In this document: one piece after another, positions 63,101 through 64,000 of the stretch
How positions within the stretch are numbered: position 1 is the stretch's first letter
Layout: each line of letters opens with the position of its first letter
Assembly (NCBI GenBank): GCA_038501625.1
Contig: JAZAYU010001069.1
Location: forward strand, 1-64,000
DNA: 64,000 nt
Direction of reading: 5' to 3'
Source: Corbicula japonica
Lineage: Eukaryota; Mollusca; Bivalvia; Venerida; Cyrenidae
The notes under the pieces: generated by a model
Databases searched by the model: none
Told to the model about the DNA's origin: nothing
What the model saw: only the letters and a program-made list of their open reading frames with translations
Translations under genes and position numbers: made by a program

Positions 63101-63153
63101 TGTATGTTTGTTTACAGGAAATGAGTGTGAGGAAAGCATGTGCACCAACGTGA
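12093..63153 (+). CDS. MED15: MED15, Mediator tail subunit (17 coding exons, gene span)
   Basis: Joining the 17 exons listed separately gives 1713 nt: 570 residues plus stop, with every junction at AG/GT and every phase matching. Residues about 5-75 form the KIX domain, the pocket that binds activators such as SREBP (family knowledge). Next comes a Gly/Met/Gln-rich linker with NIQDPINALQSM, a 17-Gln run (exon 5), a Ser/Pro-rich middle (exons 8-10), a conserved helical segment LKSLYKYIEPLRRMIKK, and the C-terminal Mediator-association region (exons 13-17). PPAKKRKVEE in exon 14 looks like a nuclear localisation signal. Human MED15 is about 790 residues, and most of the difference is the shorter Gln-rich part. 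The ORF shows no break. Extra Gln-rich exons used in some transcripts cannot be excluded. Confidence 0.95.
12829..16110 (+). mobile_element. pogo/Tigger-like DNA transposon, decayed, in MED15 intron 1
   Basis: The imperfect terminal inverted repeats start GAGCAAGG at 12829 and, on the other strand, GAGCAAAG at 16110, matching at about 21 of the first 28 positions and both ending in CGACCCC. The motif GGGGTCGATAAT or its complement recurs near both ends (13180, 13219, 15887, 16085) and is a plausible subterminal transposase-binding site. The element encloses the broken transposase at 13476-15565. The right flank begins TA, but the left flank does not, so the target duplication has eroded. Confidence 0.75.
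13476..15565 (+). pseudogene. pogo-type DDE transposase with C-terminal PHD finger, inactivated
   Basis: The domains in order are as follows. A psq-type helix-turn-helix starts at MSSQIQVKKRVKYRLEQM (13476). A CENP-B-type DNA-binding domain follows (about 13727-13930, with DWFAKFQKRHPEISLRTP). The DDE_1 endonuclease shows FKADESG, LFVDGHSTH and ACDIGLFSPLK, carrying the three acidic residues. Then come a Ser/Thr-rich region, a Lys/Glu-rich coiled stretch, and a Cys/His cluster (CHGC, CDDC, WYCLH, FKCSKC) that fits a PHD finger at 15412-15562. The frame is lost near 13695, near 14560 and near 15500, and stops occur at 15208 and at about 15334. The copy is therefore dead. An upstream intron ending at 13473 is possible, since CTATTGTAG precedes the ATG. 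Confidence 0.85.
16380..16590 (-). pseudogene. Second PHD-finger fragment, opposite strand, probably transposon-derived
   Basis: Read on the - strand, 16585 down to the stop at 16382-16380 gives DDSSDIEDSDKSIVC, then KWGQCDQCKGWVHLSFC and, at the end, LCPNCQ-stop. The spacing of CDQC, WVHL, FC and CPNC is that of a PHD finger. A terminal PHD finger followed directly by a stop matches the layout of the transposase at 13476-15565, so this is probably the tail of a related element inserted in the opposite orientation. The upstream domains were not found, and an in-frame stop lies just before it. Confidence 0.6.
16600..19309. other. Rest of MED15 intron 1
   Basis: No host exon is seen apart from the acceptor at 19309. 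Region 17830-18120 is GC-richer and has short inverted segments (AACTGTCGCCGAC versus GTCGGCGCAATCAGTT), suggesting an eroded transposon. Open frames at 17520-17789 and 17864-18079 show no family motif. The remainder is plain AT-rich intron. Confidence 0.4.
19310..19397 (+). CDS. MED15: MED15 exon 2 (KIX domain)
   Basis: The acceptor is TTTTTACAG and the donor GTAAGT. It encodes residues 20-49, including EEAIRSSNTPMQKS and MENHVFNKAKSR, the most conserved KIX stretch (human MESHVFLKAKTR). Confidence 0.95.
19398..20316. other. MED15 intron 2
   Basis: Apart from the family B copy at 20081-20277, which stops 40 bp before the exon 3 acceptor, it holds no recognised feature. Confidence 0.6.
20081..20277. 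mobile_element. Family B MITE, copy 3, flanked by TTAT
   Basis: A full-length copy with the 4-bp flank TTAT at both ends (20077-20080, 20278-20281) instead of TTAA. Internal arms GCCGTCTGATCAGGATC and GATCCTGATCAGACGGC are exact complements. Confidence 0.8.
20317..20368 (+). CDS. MED15: MED15 exon 3 (end of KIX domain)
   Basis: Encodes DEYLALVARLILHVKDY (human DEYLSLVARLIIHFRD) between TTTCAG and GTAAGT. It ends with one base of a split Asn codon. Confidence 0.95.
20369..21817. other. MED15 intron 3
   Basis: No gene is seen. A truncated family B copy lies at 21550-21673; otherwise it is AT-rich unique sequence as far as can be judged. Confidence 0.5.
21550..21673. mobile_element. Family B MITE, copy 4, internally deleted
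   Basis: Both termini are recognisable (TTAAGCCTTTACT at the left, ATGAAGGGTTAC at the right), but about 100 bp of the middle is missing, including one arm of the hairpin. Confidence 0.55.
21818..21988 (+). CDS. MED15: MED15 exon 4 (Gly/Met/Gln-rich linker)
   Basis: The acceptor is GGTTTCAG and the donor GTATTT. It encodes residues 67-124: SQRSKQAMPPGMMGGGMPQQ, then NIQDPINALQSMTMTGP, which corresponds to the human segment DPMNALQSL just after the KIX domain. Confidence 0.9.
21989..23227. other. MED15 intron 4 with inverted segments
   Basis: A short hairpin at about 22577-22622 pairs ATATTTGCAAAAATATG with its complement. ACTGAGCAAAAATGAAAACTT near 22626 is matched in reverse complement near 23107-23130, so 22600-23130 may be an eroded inverted-repeat element. 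No coding sequence. Confidence 0.45.
23228..23370 (+). CDS. MED15: MED15 exon 5 (poly-Gln exon)
   Basis: Encodes MMGVGSSMSAVQQRQMLQL, then a run of 17 Gln written by mixed CAA and CAG codons (about 23308-23358), then RPHLQ. Mixed codons make the run more stable than a pure CAG tract. Its reading frame is confirmed by the flanking exons' phases. Confidence 0.9.
23606..23837. mobile_element. Family B MITE, copy 5
   Basis: Full-length. The right end GACAGGG abuts TTAA (23838-23841); the left flank has become TGAA. One arm carries GACGTGGCGGTCCATGGC in place of the usual GACGGCAC motif, a small local rearrangement. Confidence 0.75.
24365..24984. mobile_element. 620-bp element with ATTGGTGTC inverted ends
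   Basis: The left end starts ATTGGTGTC followed by CGCC; the right end reads GACACCAAT. Slightly inward, TTCGTTTCGCGGTAT on the left matches the complement of ATACCGTGAGACGAA on the right. The centre holds a three-copy 31-bp tandem repeat (24619-24705) and a CpG-rich spot (GGGGCTATGGGCGGGGC). Non-coding; class uncertain. Confidence 0.5.
24619..24705. repeat. 31-bp tandem repeat, three copies
   Basis: TTTAGTGGTCGGTTACCTA recurs at 24621, 24652 and 24683; the first copy differs by two bases. It lies inside the 24365-24984 element. Confidence 0.8.
25004..25126. mobile_element. Family B MITE, copy 6, right part only
   Basis: It starts at the central ATTAGGTTATTTCTGACTA motif and runs to the right terminus AAAGGA followed by TTAA (25127-25130). 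The left arm is absent, so it begins about 20 bp beyond the 24365-24984 element. Confidence 0.6.
25610..25757. mobile_element. Family A MITE, copy 2
   Basis: The ends read GTGCCCAAGATC and GATGTTGGGCAC. The centre repeats GGAGACCATTCTC in place of the usual GGCGAC motif, and the arms are about 80% complementary. It ends about 100 bp before the exon 6 acceptor. Confidence 0.75.
25857..25940 (+). CDS. MED15: MED15 exon 6 (Gln-rich)
   Basis: 28 codons, phase 0 at both ends: RQDAFIVTVAQTMSQMTG, then PQQTQPQHVS. Acceptor TTTTCAG, donor GTGGGT. There is no strong match to human in this variable region; it is included because the phases and splice sites fit and the composition continues that of its neighbours. 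Confidence 0.8.
25976..26095. mobile_element. Diverged relative of family A
   Basis: GGAGACCAGTCTGTTAATTC and the mirrored GATTGGTTT/TTAGCCAATCA preserve the family A hairpin plan, but the arms have drifted to about two-thirds identity. It starts 36 bp after the exon 6 donor. Confidence 0.4.
26101..26296. mobile_element. Family B MITE, copy 7
   Basis: Full-length, with left terminus CCCTTTACTCCATATG and right terminus TATGGAGGAAAGGG. The flanking TTAA sites have been lost to substitutions. Confidence 0.7.
26533..26676. mobile_element. Family A MITE, copy 3
   Basis: Nearly perfect arms around GGCGACTGGTCGCC, with termini TGAAGGTTATAAAACTGAGC and TTATAACCTTGGGCAC. The following GATCAGCCTGTGCAT looks like family B, so it probably sits inside a decayed B copy. 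Confidence 0.85.
26952..27120. mobile_element. Family B MITE, copy 8, heavily decayed
   Basis: Only CAGTGTAGATCCAGACGA, AATAACCTCATAAATC and GATTCTGATCAGAA mark the family, in the expected order. The ends are gone. Confidence 0.4.
27171..27330. repeat. Dispersed repeat remnant (GGGGGCATATTG type)
   Basis: GTATGCCTCCTTTAGGAGG with GTAAGGGGGCATATTGA is an imperfect inverted pair, followed by TTGCTCTCATCC text of the kind seen in other repeat blocks in this window. No coding content. Confidence 0.35.
27391..27972. mobile_element. 582-bp non-autonomous element with 22-bp perfect inverted ends
   Basis: ACTGTAGAATCTCGAAAATA begins at 27391, and its exact complement ends at 27972 (22 of 22 bases). 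Inside the left half, AATAAGCGCATAC recurs at about 40-bp spacing, so the end sequence is itself tandemly amplified. A C-run (27887-27905) and an A-run (27909-27927) lie near the right end. No transposase. Class uncertain: Tc1/mariner or pogo derivatives have similar end lengths. Confidence 0.7.
28258..28636. mobile_element. Family B MITE, copy 9, interrupted by family A
   Basis: The B sequence to the left ends at about 28435 (CAGGGTGATCCAG) and resumes at 28584 (CTGATCTGCACTTG), with family A copy 4 between. Confidence 0.7.
28436..28583. mobile_element. Family A MITE, copy 4 (nested in B copy 9)
   Basis: Among the best-preserved palindromes, with centre GGCGACCAGTCGCC. One arm has GATCCTTGAG where the other has the complement of GATGCTTGAG. 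This same arm-specific change appears at 4041 and 62030, so those copies share a recent source. Confidence 0.85.
28746..28981. mobile_element. Family B MITE, copy 10
   Basis: Full-length, with TTAA at 28742-28745 and 28982-28985 and termini CCCTTTCCTCCATAC and TATGGAGGAAAGGA. It ends 47 bp before the exon 7 acceptor. Confidence 0.8.
29029..29100 (+). CDS. MED15: MED15 exon 7
   Basis: 24 codons, phase 0: QGNYVTGGFGSMVRPSPY, then ASNLMQ. Acceptor GTTGCAG, donor GTAACA. It belongs to the variable middle of the protein and is supported by phase and splice sites. Confidence 0.8.
29913..30112. mobile_element. Family B MITE, copy 11, diverged
   Basis: The central pair GATCCTGATCAGACTGCA and its mirrored GCAGTCTAATCAGGATC remain. 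The terminal repeats are poorly preserved. Confidence 0.6.
30129..30917. mobile_element. 789-bp TA-flanked inverted-repeat element
   Basis: CTGTGGTATCATTTAATTTC at the left and AAATGATACCACAG at the right are inverted copies, with TA immediately outside each end (30127-30128, 30918-30919). TA duplication and end length fit the Tc1/mariner superfamily (inference). No transposase frame. A partial relative (CTGTGGTATCATGCAAG) lies at 46573. Confidence 0.7.
31818..31882 (+). CDS. MED15: MED15 exon 8 (Pro-rich)
   Basis: ASPQLPNNPPSQGPIPSPAQ, then Q and a split Ser. Acceptor ATTTCAG, donor GTAAAA. It begins the Ser/Pro-rich block shared with vertebrate MED15. Confidence 0.9.
31913..32131. mobile_element. 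Family B MITE, copy 12
   Basis: It starts 30 bp after the exon 8 donor. The left flank is TTAG (a mutated TTAA) and the right flank TTAA (32132-32135). A short internal deletion removes the usual GCACTG spacer. Confidence 0.75.
32459..32656. mobile_element. Family B MITE, copy 13
   Basis: TTAA lies at both ends (32455-32458, 32657-32660). The left arm lacks about 30 bp of the CAGCC...GATCAG segment, so its hairpin is asymmetric. Confidence 0.75.
32893..33026 (+). CDS. MED15: MED15 exon 9 (Ser/Pro/Met-rich)
   Basis: Completes a Ser split from exon 8, then SQQQPMGSPMSMMTSPSP and on to STALNTP, ending with the first base of a Gly. Donor GTAAGT. The composition matches the Ser/Pro region before the conserved helices in human MED15. 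Confidence 0.9.
33027..33615. other. MED15 intron 9
   Basis: The first 60 bases repeat exon 9 text in altered form: GATGTCAATGATGACATCAT and CCTGGAC.TAGGACCAG at 33035-33085 resemble 32918-32985. A partial exon duplication follows its own donor site. Otherwise unremarkable. Confidence 0.5.
33616..33750 (+). CDS. MED15: MED15 exon 10 (conserved helical segment)
   Basis: NPGSVGPEPSPASQSAEEQA, then YLEKLKSLYKYIEPLRRMIK, nearly the human YLDKLKQLSKYIEPLRRMI. Acceptor TTTTAG, donor GTAAAT. This is one of the strongest anchors for the MED15 call. Confidence 0.95.
33769..33872. mobile_element. Family A MITE, copy 5, shortened, next to the exon 10 donor
   Basis: It begins 18 bp after the donor. The middle of the palindrome is missing: GGCTGAAATGGGGACTGGTC joins the two ends directly. 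Termini GCTCAAGATCAT and ATGACCTTGGGCCC. Confidence 0.7.
34448..34640 (+). repeat. Dispersed repeat, copy 2 (partner at 11.2 kb)
   Basis: Shares TTTGATCTGCTATTCTGGCT, the following GGACAA, TCCTAAACAG and GGGTAAATATAG with 11200-11400, in the same orientation. Confidence 0.55.
34914..34998 (+). CDS. MED15: MED15 exon 11
   Basis: KPESSDQRKKDIDKLKNLHD, then ILTNPNK and a split Arg (human EDRKKDLSKMKSLLDILTDPSKR). The acceptor is the short GACTAG; donor GTAAAT. Confidence 0.95.
35036..35269. mobile_element. Family B MITE, copy 14
   Basis: TTAA lies at 35032-35035 and 35270-35273; the arms around CATCTGATCAGGATCTGCAC are nearly perfect. The outer hAT-like element starts two bases beyond its right TTAA. 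Confidence 0.85.
35275..36478. mobile_element. hAT-like element (outer), ends TAGGGATGG
   Basis: The left end TAGGGATGGCATAGAATACC and the right end GATCCCATCCCCA are inverted copies. Subterminal ATTCAAATATTC motifs occur at the left, and GAATATTTGAATAC at the right. The flanking 8-bp duplication is eroded (GGTTAAC against ATAACAA). It is interrupted by the element at 35563-36337. Confidence 0.6.
35563..36337. mobile_element. hAT-like element (inner) with perfect 8-bp target duplication
   Basis: Flanked by GAGTCCAG at 35555-35562 and 36338-36345. The ends are TAGGGATTAAACGATGATCG and the complementary GATTATGAAACCCTA. The subterminal regions are dense in CGATTAT and GATCGAT motifs. An 8-bp duplication is diagnostic of hAT-type integration. 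775 bp, no transposase frame. Confidence 0.8.
36487..36701. mobile_element. Family B MITE, copy 15
   Basis: The right flank is TTAA (36702-36705); the left terminus ACACTTTACTC is altered. One arm has lost the GATCCTGATCAGA core. Confidence 0.65.
36723..36956. mobile_element. Family B MITE, copy 16
   Basis: The best-preserved copy. Arms run from GGGCGAACAGTTTAGATCC through GCCGGCACATCCGTGCCATC, with TTAA at 36719-36722 and 36957-36960. The right TTAA is shared with copy 17. Confidence 0.9.
36961..37155. mobile_element. Family B MITE, copy 17, abutting copy 16
   Basis: It starts directly after the TTAA at 36957-36960 that also ends copy 16. The right terminus is missing after GGTCGCACTCACAC. 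Confidence 0.75.
37501..37677. mobile_element. Family A MITE, copy 6, ending at the exon 12 splice acceptor
   Basis: Its terminus (TTTTGGCCATG) lies about 15 bp before exon 12, so the branch-point region of intron 11 is element-derived. One arm segment (AAGCATCTGATTGGCTGAAA) is duplicated. Confidence 0.7.
37693..37756 (+). CDS. MED15: MED15 exon 12
   Basis: Split Arg, then VPMATLAKCETVLEKIMGPK and I (human CPLKTLQKCEIALEKL). Acceptor TTTTTTCAG, donor GTAAGT. Confidence 0.95.
37757..38426. other. MED15 intron 12, first part
   Basis: No recognised feature; the open frame at 37798-38028 has no motif. Confidence 0.5.
38427..38589. repeat. 160-bp near-perfect palindrome
   Basis: GGTTATTATACATTTTACTG at the left is mirrored by CAGTTAAATGTATAATAACC at the right. 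The arms of about 74 bp meet around GAGCCGATAGGC and include GTCCAATATGACTTTTCAAG. It would form a long stable hairpin in DNA or pre-mRNA. Confidence 0.85.
38594..38933. mobile_element. 340-bp inverted-repeat element beside the palindrome
   Basis: ATTATATATCTAATAAATGT at 38594 is exactly inverted at 38914-38933. An internal CCGTCCAATATGAAATA and the mirrored ATATTGGACGG share the TCCAATATGA word with the adjacent palindrome, suggesting a common origin. Confidence 0.7.
39135..39301 (+). CDS. MED15: MED15 exon 13
   Basis: SGQSVSAVPPPPPPQVHMCQ, then PLLDSVAAHITSPSFNHTLH and a following KTFGPAMSAMFGNPI (human YLCQPLLDAVLANIRSPVFNHSLYRTFVPAMTAI). Poly-Pro is followed by a C-terminal conserved domain. 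Donor GTAAAG. Confidence 0.95.
39578..39694. mobile_element. Family A MITE, copy 7, centre deleted
   Basis: CAAGCATCAGATAAGCAATC joins the two arms, so the GGCTGAAATGGCGAC core is absent. Termini TCCCAAGGTTATAAAACTTG and TTTTAACCTTCAG. Confidence 0.7.
40136..41010. repeat. Tandem repeat of 150-162 bp, five units
   Basis: Units start with GAAAACTTAACGTTGGCTAT at 40198, 40348, 40498, 40660 and 40821, and each ends near GATGGAGTTATGCCCC. The later units carry an extra TTTGTACTTTAATTTTGACA. It is bounded by TTGTGTCACCC and GGGAGACACAAG, a possible short inverted end, so the array may be the core of a transposon. Confidence 0.8.
41864..42005. mobile_element. Family B MITE, copy 18, shortened
   Basis: Left CTTTACTCCATAAATATG and right AATAATGGAGTAAAGGGA are inverted. 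The middle is reduced to GTAAATCCAGATCAGATTGC. It ends 30 bp before the exon 14 acceptor. Confidence 0.65.
42036..42196 (+). CDS. MED15: MED15 exon 14 (NLS-like motif)
   Basis: PPSPPAKKRKVEERSKIPDI, then LQGEIARLDRRFKVKLDP and on to DIYLICRL (human SIPSVLQGEVARLDPKFLVNLDP...VHLICKL). KKRKVE matches the classical monopartite nuclear-import signal pattern. Donor GTATGA. Confidence 0.95.
42300..42420. mobile_element. Possible diverged family A copy in intron 14
   Basis: CTAATTGGTTGAAACTGAGC and GAGCTGACCAATGGCAAG preserve the two inverted CCAAT cores, flanked by GGAGAC and ACTCAGTCTC. The remainder is too drifted for a firm call. Confidence 0.3.
42744..42842 (+). CDS. MED15: MED15 exon 15 (source of the downstream minisatellite)
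   Basis: DQYLPSVPPILVTVPHDYPE, then NSPECSTSRKDY and a split Glu (human DKDLPSVPPLELSVPADYPAQSP). Acceptor TTTTTTCAG, donor GTAAGT. Decayed copies of this exon occur at 43484, 44083, 44248, 44341 and 44541. Confidence 0.95.
42914..43049. mobile_element. Family A MITE, copy 8
   Basis: About ten bases of the second arm's core are missing (GGCGACCAGTCAATCAGATG), so the hairpin tip is asymmetric. Termini GTGCCCAAGG and AACCTTCAACCC. Confidence 0.8.
43484..44075. repeat. 26-bp minisatellite, about 22 units, exon 15-derived
   Basis: The consensus unit is AGAATGTCCTACAAGATAGA followed by ATGAAC. The left-most unit begins AGCCCGGAATATCCTACAAG, which matches 17 of 20 bases of exon 15 (42815-42834, AGCCCGGAATGTTCCACAAG). 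Left units are diverged and the central ones (43800-44020) almost identical, as expected for recent internal expansion. Confidence 0.85.
44083..44125 (+). pseudogene. Decayed exon 15 copy, number 2
   Basis: CAAGTGTATCCCTTATTCTT and the following GTTACTG match the exon's CAAGTGTACCGCCAATTCTT plus GTTACTG at 22 of 27 bases. It follows the minisatellite directly. Splice sites are absent. Confidence 0.7.
44248..44337 (+). pseudogene. Decayed exon 15 copy, number 3 (nearly full length)
   Basis: Aligns with exon 15 from the SVPP codons to the exon end, about 80% over the best 35 bases. TTTGTCACAGTACCTCATGA corresponds to CTTGTTACTGTACCACATGA. One frame still reads FVTVPHEYP against the exon's LVTVPHDYP. 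No donor site follows, so it is unlikely to be spliced. Confidence 0.75.
44341..44390 (+). pseudogene. Decayed exon 15 copy, number 4
   Basis: TTCATGCGACTGTACCACAT (44346 on) matches TTCTTGTTACTGTACCACAT of the exon. A shorter trace, ACCGCCAATTCT, recurs at 44543-44554. Confidence 0.6.
44595..44698. mobile_element. Family A MITE, copy 9, left arm shortened
   Basis: Ends GTGCCCAAGACCAT and ATGATCTTGGGCA. The left arm jumps from GGAGACTTGTC to the right arm's CAGCCAATCA. Confidence 0.7.
45171..45404. mobile_element. Family B MITE, copy 19, diverged
   Basis: The right flank is TTAA (45405-45408). TGCGACCAATGTAGATC and GATCTAAACTGGTTGCAC are still complementary. Confidence 0.65.
46381..46560. 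repeat. 30-bp minisatellite, six units
   Basis: AGGCATCGTTCACATTGTTG plus ACAAAAGAAT, with CGT, CAT and TGT variants at one site. The unit is a multiple of three and open on the - strand (NAYSFVNNV), which gives a spurious repeat protein. Confidence 0.9.
48125..48268. mobile_element. Family A MITE, copy 10
   Basis: Nearly perfect palindrome with centre GGCGACTGGTCGCC, inserted into the degenerate minisatellite. Confidence 0.85.
48547..49707. mobile_element. 1.16-kb element with CAGTGCTCACGCTG inverted ends
   Basis: The 14-bp ends are exact inverted copies (48547-48560, 49694-49707). GAACAA flanks both sides, but the host repeat contains that word, so it may not be a target duplication. CAGTG-type ends suggest hAT. 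No transposase; the interior is AT-rich with AATAGCC/ATCGCCAAATT words. Confidence 0.7.
50880..52741. repeat. Satellite array of interleaved 70-bp and 45-bp units
   Basis: The long unit (for example starts at 51099, 51169, 51239) contains GACAAGGGCATCCCAACTGC, then CAAGTGCAAAACTTGACATT, then GGGTAGCC.GCTCTACTGAT. The short 45-bp unit (for example 52321 and 52366) lacks the GATAAAATTTTTGACAAGGG part, joining CAGCTCTG to CCCAGCTGCAC. Short units cluster at 51680-51830 and 52280-52530. The edges (50880-51060) are the most diverged. About 30 units in all. Confidence 0.9.
53268..53404. mobile_element. Family A MITE, copy 11, rearranged
   Basis: The right arm is partly duplicated (CAGATGCTTGAGATTTG occurs twice) and the left terminus is lost. 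The right terminus is TTATGATCTTGAGCAC. Confidence 0.65.
54398..55671. mobile_element. 1.27-kb pogo/Tigger-like non-autonomous element
   Basis: The left end CACTGCGGACTCTTTATAAC and the right end GTTATAAAGAGTCTGCAGTG are inverted copies with one mismatch over 24 bp. TA lies directly outside both ends (54396-54397, 55672-55673). GCGGGAAAATTGGG-type words repeat near the right end. TA duplication and CA(C/G)TG ends fit pogo/Tigger. No transposase remains. Confidence 0.8.
55839..56946. mobile_element. 1.1-kb hAT element with perfect 8-bp target duplication
   Basis: ATGTACTT flanks both sides (55831-55838, 56947-56954). The ends are TAGGGATGGGAACGG and its complement. The subterminal zones are full of ATCCGGATA and CGGATAAC motifs on both sides, which would suit transposase binding. 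Non-autonomous. Confidence 0.85.
57060..57535. repeat. Irregular tandem repeat (CTCCTCATTTACTATCTGG type)
   Basis: The CTCCTCATTTA word recurs at about 57138, 57268 and 57411 with a weak fourth unit near 57497, each followed by CTGGCAGAT-TTTC..CAAACTTG. A further single unit lies at 58625-58800 and older relatives near 6.3-6.6 kb. Confidence 0.6.
58375..58590. repeat. About 32-bp minisatellite, roughly seven units
   Basis: AAGCCACTGTTATATCCCCC and its variants (TTCCCTACC, GCCCTCCCC) repeat with irregular spacing. Non-coding. Confidence 0.7.
58600..58805. repeat. Single dispersed repeat unit, related to 57.1 kb
   Basis: CAAATCTTGTGGCATCAGCT, TTTCTTTCAAACTTTCACA and GAGTTATGGCCCTTTGTTAT occur in the same order as in the 57060-57535 block. 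Confidence 0.5.
60054..60203. mobile_element. Family A MITE, copy 12, with a duplicated terminus
   Basis: The terminal 32 bp (GGGCTGAAGATTATAAAACT onward) is present twice, at 60021 and 60055. The second arm carries GATGCTCGAG. Confidence 0.75.
60570..60846. repeat. 27-bp minisatellite, about ten units
   Basis: CTGTAGCCCTTTAGTTCCAG followed by CAAGGGG, at a strict 27-bp spacing between 60662 and 60770. The - strand frame reads SLAGTKGLQ repeatedly, because the unit is a multiple of three. Confidence 0.85.
61544..61688. mobile_element. Family A MITE, copy 13
   Basis: GCCCAAGATCATAAAACTAA and TTCTATGATCTTGGGC form the ends. The centre is altered (GGCAAAAAAATCACC). It ends 50 bp before exon 16. 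Confidence 0.75.
61738..61835 (+). CDS. MED15: MED15 exon 16
   Basis: Split Glu, then STPFLRAIQRSLVTHLLDMP and SKFSFTSLLDMW (human NPFLQSVHRCMTSRLLQLPDKHSVTALLNTW). Acceptor ATTTTCAG, donor GTAAGT. Alignment with human leaves no gap between exon 15 and exon 16, so no exon is missing in the long intron. Confidence 0.95.
61965..62385. mobile_element. Family B MITE, copy 20, interrupted by family A
   Basis: B text before 62030 (TGTAGATCCAGACCAGCTGG) resumes after 62176 (GATCTGGATCTCCACTGG). The right flank is TTAA (62386-62389). Confidence 0.65.
62030..62176. mobile_element. Family A MITE, copy 14 (nested in B copy 20)
   Basis: Nearly identical to copy 4 at 28436, including the arm-specific GATCCTTGAG change and centre GGCGACCAGTCGCC. 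Confidence 0.85.
62563..62685. mobile_element. Family B MITE, copy 21, half size
   Basis: TTAA at 62559-62562 and 62686-62689 with intact termini. The central hairpin arms are deleted, leaving 123 bp. Confidence 0.75.
62890..63040 (-). mobile_element. tRNA-derived SINE, - orientation
   Basis: On the - strand the head reads CAGTAGTCTGGGGATAGAGC (A-box-like), then GGGTTGGAATCCCAC (B-box-like), then a body shared with the copy at 6104-6290 (GAGATTCATCTGCAGTTTCC against GAGATTCGTCTGGAGTTTCC). It lies in MED15 intron 16, 80 bp before the last exon. Confidence 0.75.
63118..63153 (+). CDS. MED15: MED15 exon 17 (last, 11 codons plus stop)
   Basis: EMSVRKACAPT then TGA at 63151-63153 (human AQSVHQACLSAA). 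Acceptor GTTTACAG. Position, phase and the SVxxAC match support it despite its small size. Confidence 0.9.
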   Translation, partial: EMSVRKACAPT

Positions 63154-63578
63154 ATGACACTGGCAGATCTGTGAATGCTGGAGAAACCTGGCCAACTGAT
63201 GAAAGCTGGAAACATGTACAGTCATCAATACAGCAGCAGCTGTGCCCTGTAGGTTTAAATGTCAAAAGTGATGAATTATTTCACTTCAGACCGCTAATGG
63301 GCTAATGAGTGTGACTAGCTGAACAAAACAAGCCAAATACCAAATACTTGCATGAAATTAATATGTTGGAAATTGTGTGATAGTGTTAAAATTAAAGACT
63401 GCTGTACTAATCATGAATACCAGCAACTTTAGGGCCCAAGATCATAAAACTTAAACTGGAGACCAGTCTAAAATCTCAAGCATCTGATTGGCTGAAATGG
63501 CGACATTGTGATCTGTCATCATCAAATCTGCTATTTTATTAACAAAAACACCATCATGCACTTAATGTTATTGGTCTG
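63154..63578 (+). other. MED15 3' UTR and downstream
   Basis: No AATAAA follows closely; ATTAAA at 63391-63396 is the nearest candidate polyadenylation signal. A half copy of family A lies at 63434. Confidence 0.4.
63434..63506. mobile_element. Family A MITE, copy 15, left half only
   Basis: GCCCAAGATCATAAAACTTA through CTGATTGGCTGAAATGGCGA, ending at the dyad centre. The mirrored arm is missing. Confidence 0.75.
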
Positions 63579-63582
63579 TTAA

Positions 63583-63796
63583 CCCTTTGTCCATAAACAC
63601 ACATTGATTGCATGGGCAAACAGTGTAAATCCGTGCCATCTGATCAGGATCTGCACTGTTCGCTTTTTGATTCGTCAGGTTATTCTGACCAAATCACGAC
63701 CAGTGCAGACCTTAATCAGACGGCACAGATGTGCCAGCTGATCTGGATCTACACTGGTCGCACATGGGTAAAAATGCTTGTATATGGAGGAAAGAG
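63583..63796. mobile_element. Family B MITE, copy 22
   Basis: TTAA at 63579-63582 and 63797-63800. The left arm has lost GATCCAGATCAGCCGGCACA, so only the inner part pairs. From here to 64000 nothing else is recognised. Confidence 0.8.
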
Positions 63797-64000
63797 TTAA
63801 ACAATGTTCAAGGTATTGGTATGGAAAGGAGAGGATAGGGTTCCCAGTTGTATCAAAAAGTTCACCTCAGTAAAAGTATTTTAAGGCTGCACCATTAAAA
63901 CCAGCTCTAAGAATGTTGTTGCATCTGTGTTCAGATTTTAGAGCAAACATATTGTTGTTATGATTAATTAAATTTGTGTTTGATTTACATTAATATGTAA

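Overview
The window is nuclear DNA from an animal, most likely a bivalve mollusc. It is AT-rich, its genes have spliced exons, and its introns are packed with short inverted-repeat transposons and tandem repeats. Three host genes can be supported, all on the + strand. The species assignment is inference from repeat style only.

Layout. (1) 1-4831: the last two coding exons (3477-3611, 4646-4831) of an unrecognised multi-pass membrane protein whose 5' part was not found. (2) 7700-9049: an intact, uninterrupted gene for a GT14-family (core-2 type) beta-1,6-N-acetylglucosaminyltransferase, with a 121-bp tandem duplication carrying its polyadenylation signal. (3) 12093-63153: MED15, the KIX-domain tail subunit of Mediator. 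I reconstructed 17 coding exons with consistent GT/AG sites and phases, giving 571 codons (570 residues plus stop) over 51 kb. About 97% of this locus is intron.

The introns hold most of what is unusual. Intron 1 contains a decayed 3.3-kb pogo/Tigger-like DDE transposon whose transposase ended in a PHD finger, and beside it a PHD-finger fragment on the opposite strand. Two foldback MITE families recur through the window. Family A (about 145 bp, near-perfect palindrome) has 15 clear copies. Family B (about 200-240 bp) has 22 copies, many flanked by TTAA, which suggests piggyBac mobilisation. Several A copies sit inside B copies. Other inserts include hAT-like elements (one with a perfect 8-bp target duplication, one nested in another), TA-flanked elements, two tRNA-derived SINEs and a 160-bp palindrome.

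Intron 15 (18.9 kb) contains a 26-bp minisatellite that appears to derive from the adjacent coding exon 15, together with several decayed copies of that exon. It also contains a 1.8-kb satellite of mixed 70-bp and 45-bp units, and 30-bp, 27-bp, about 32-bp and about 23-bp minisatellites. I found no CRISPR array, rRNA or free-standing tRNA gene. No new multi-gene system is evident. The most novel signals are the exon-derived minisatellite, the TTAA-flanked foldback family with nested insertions, and the PHD-bearing transposase.
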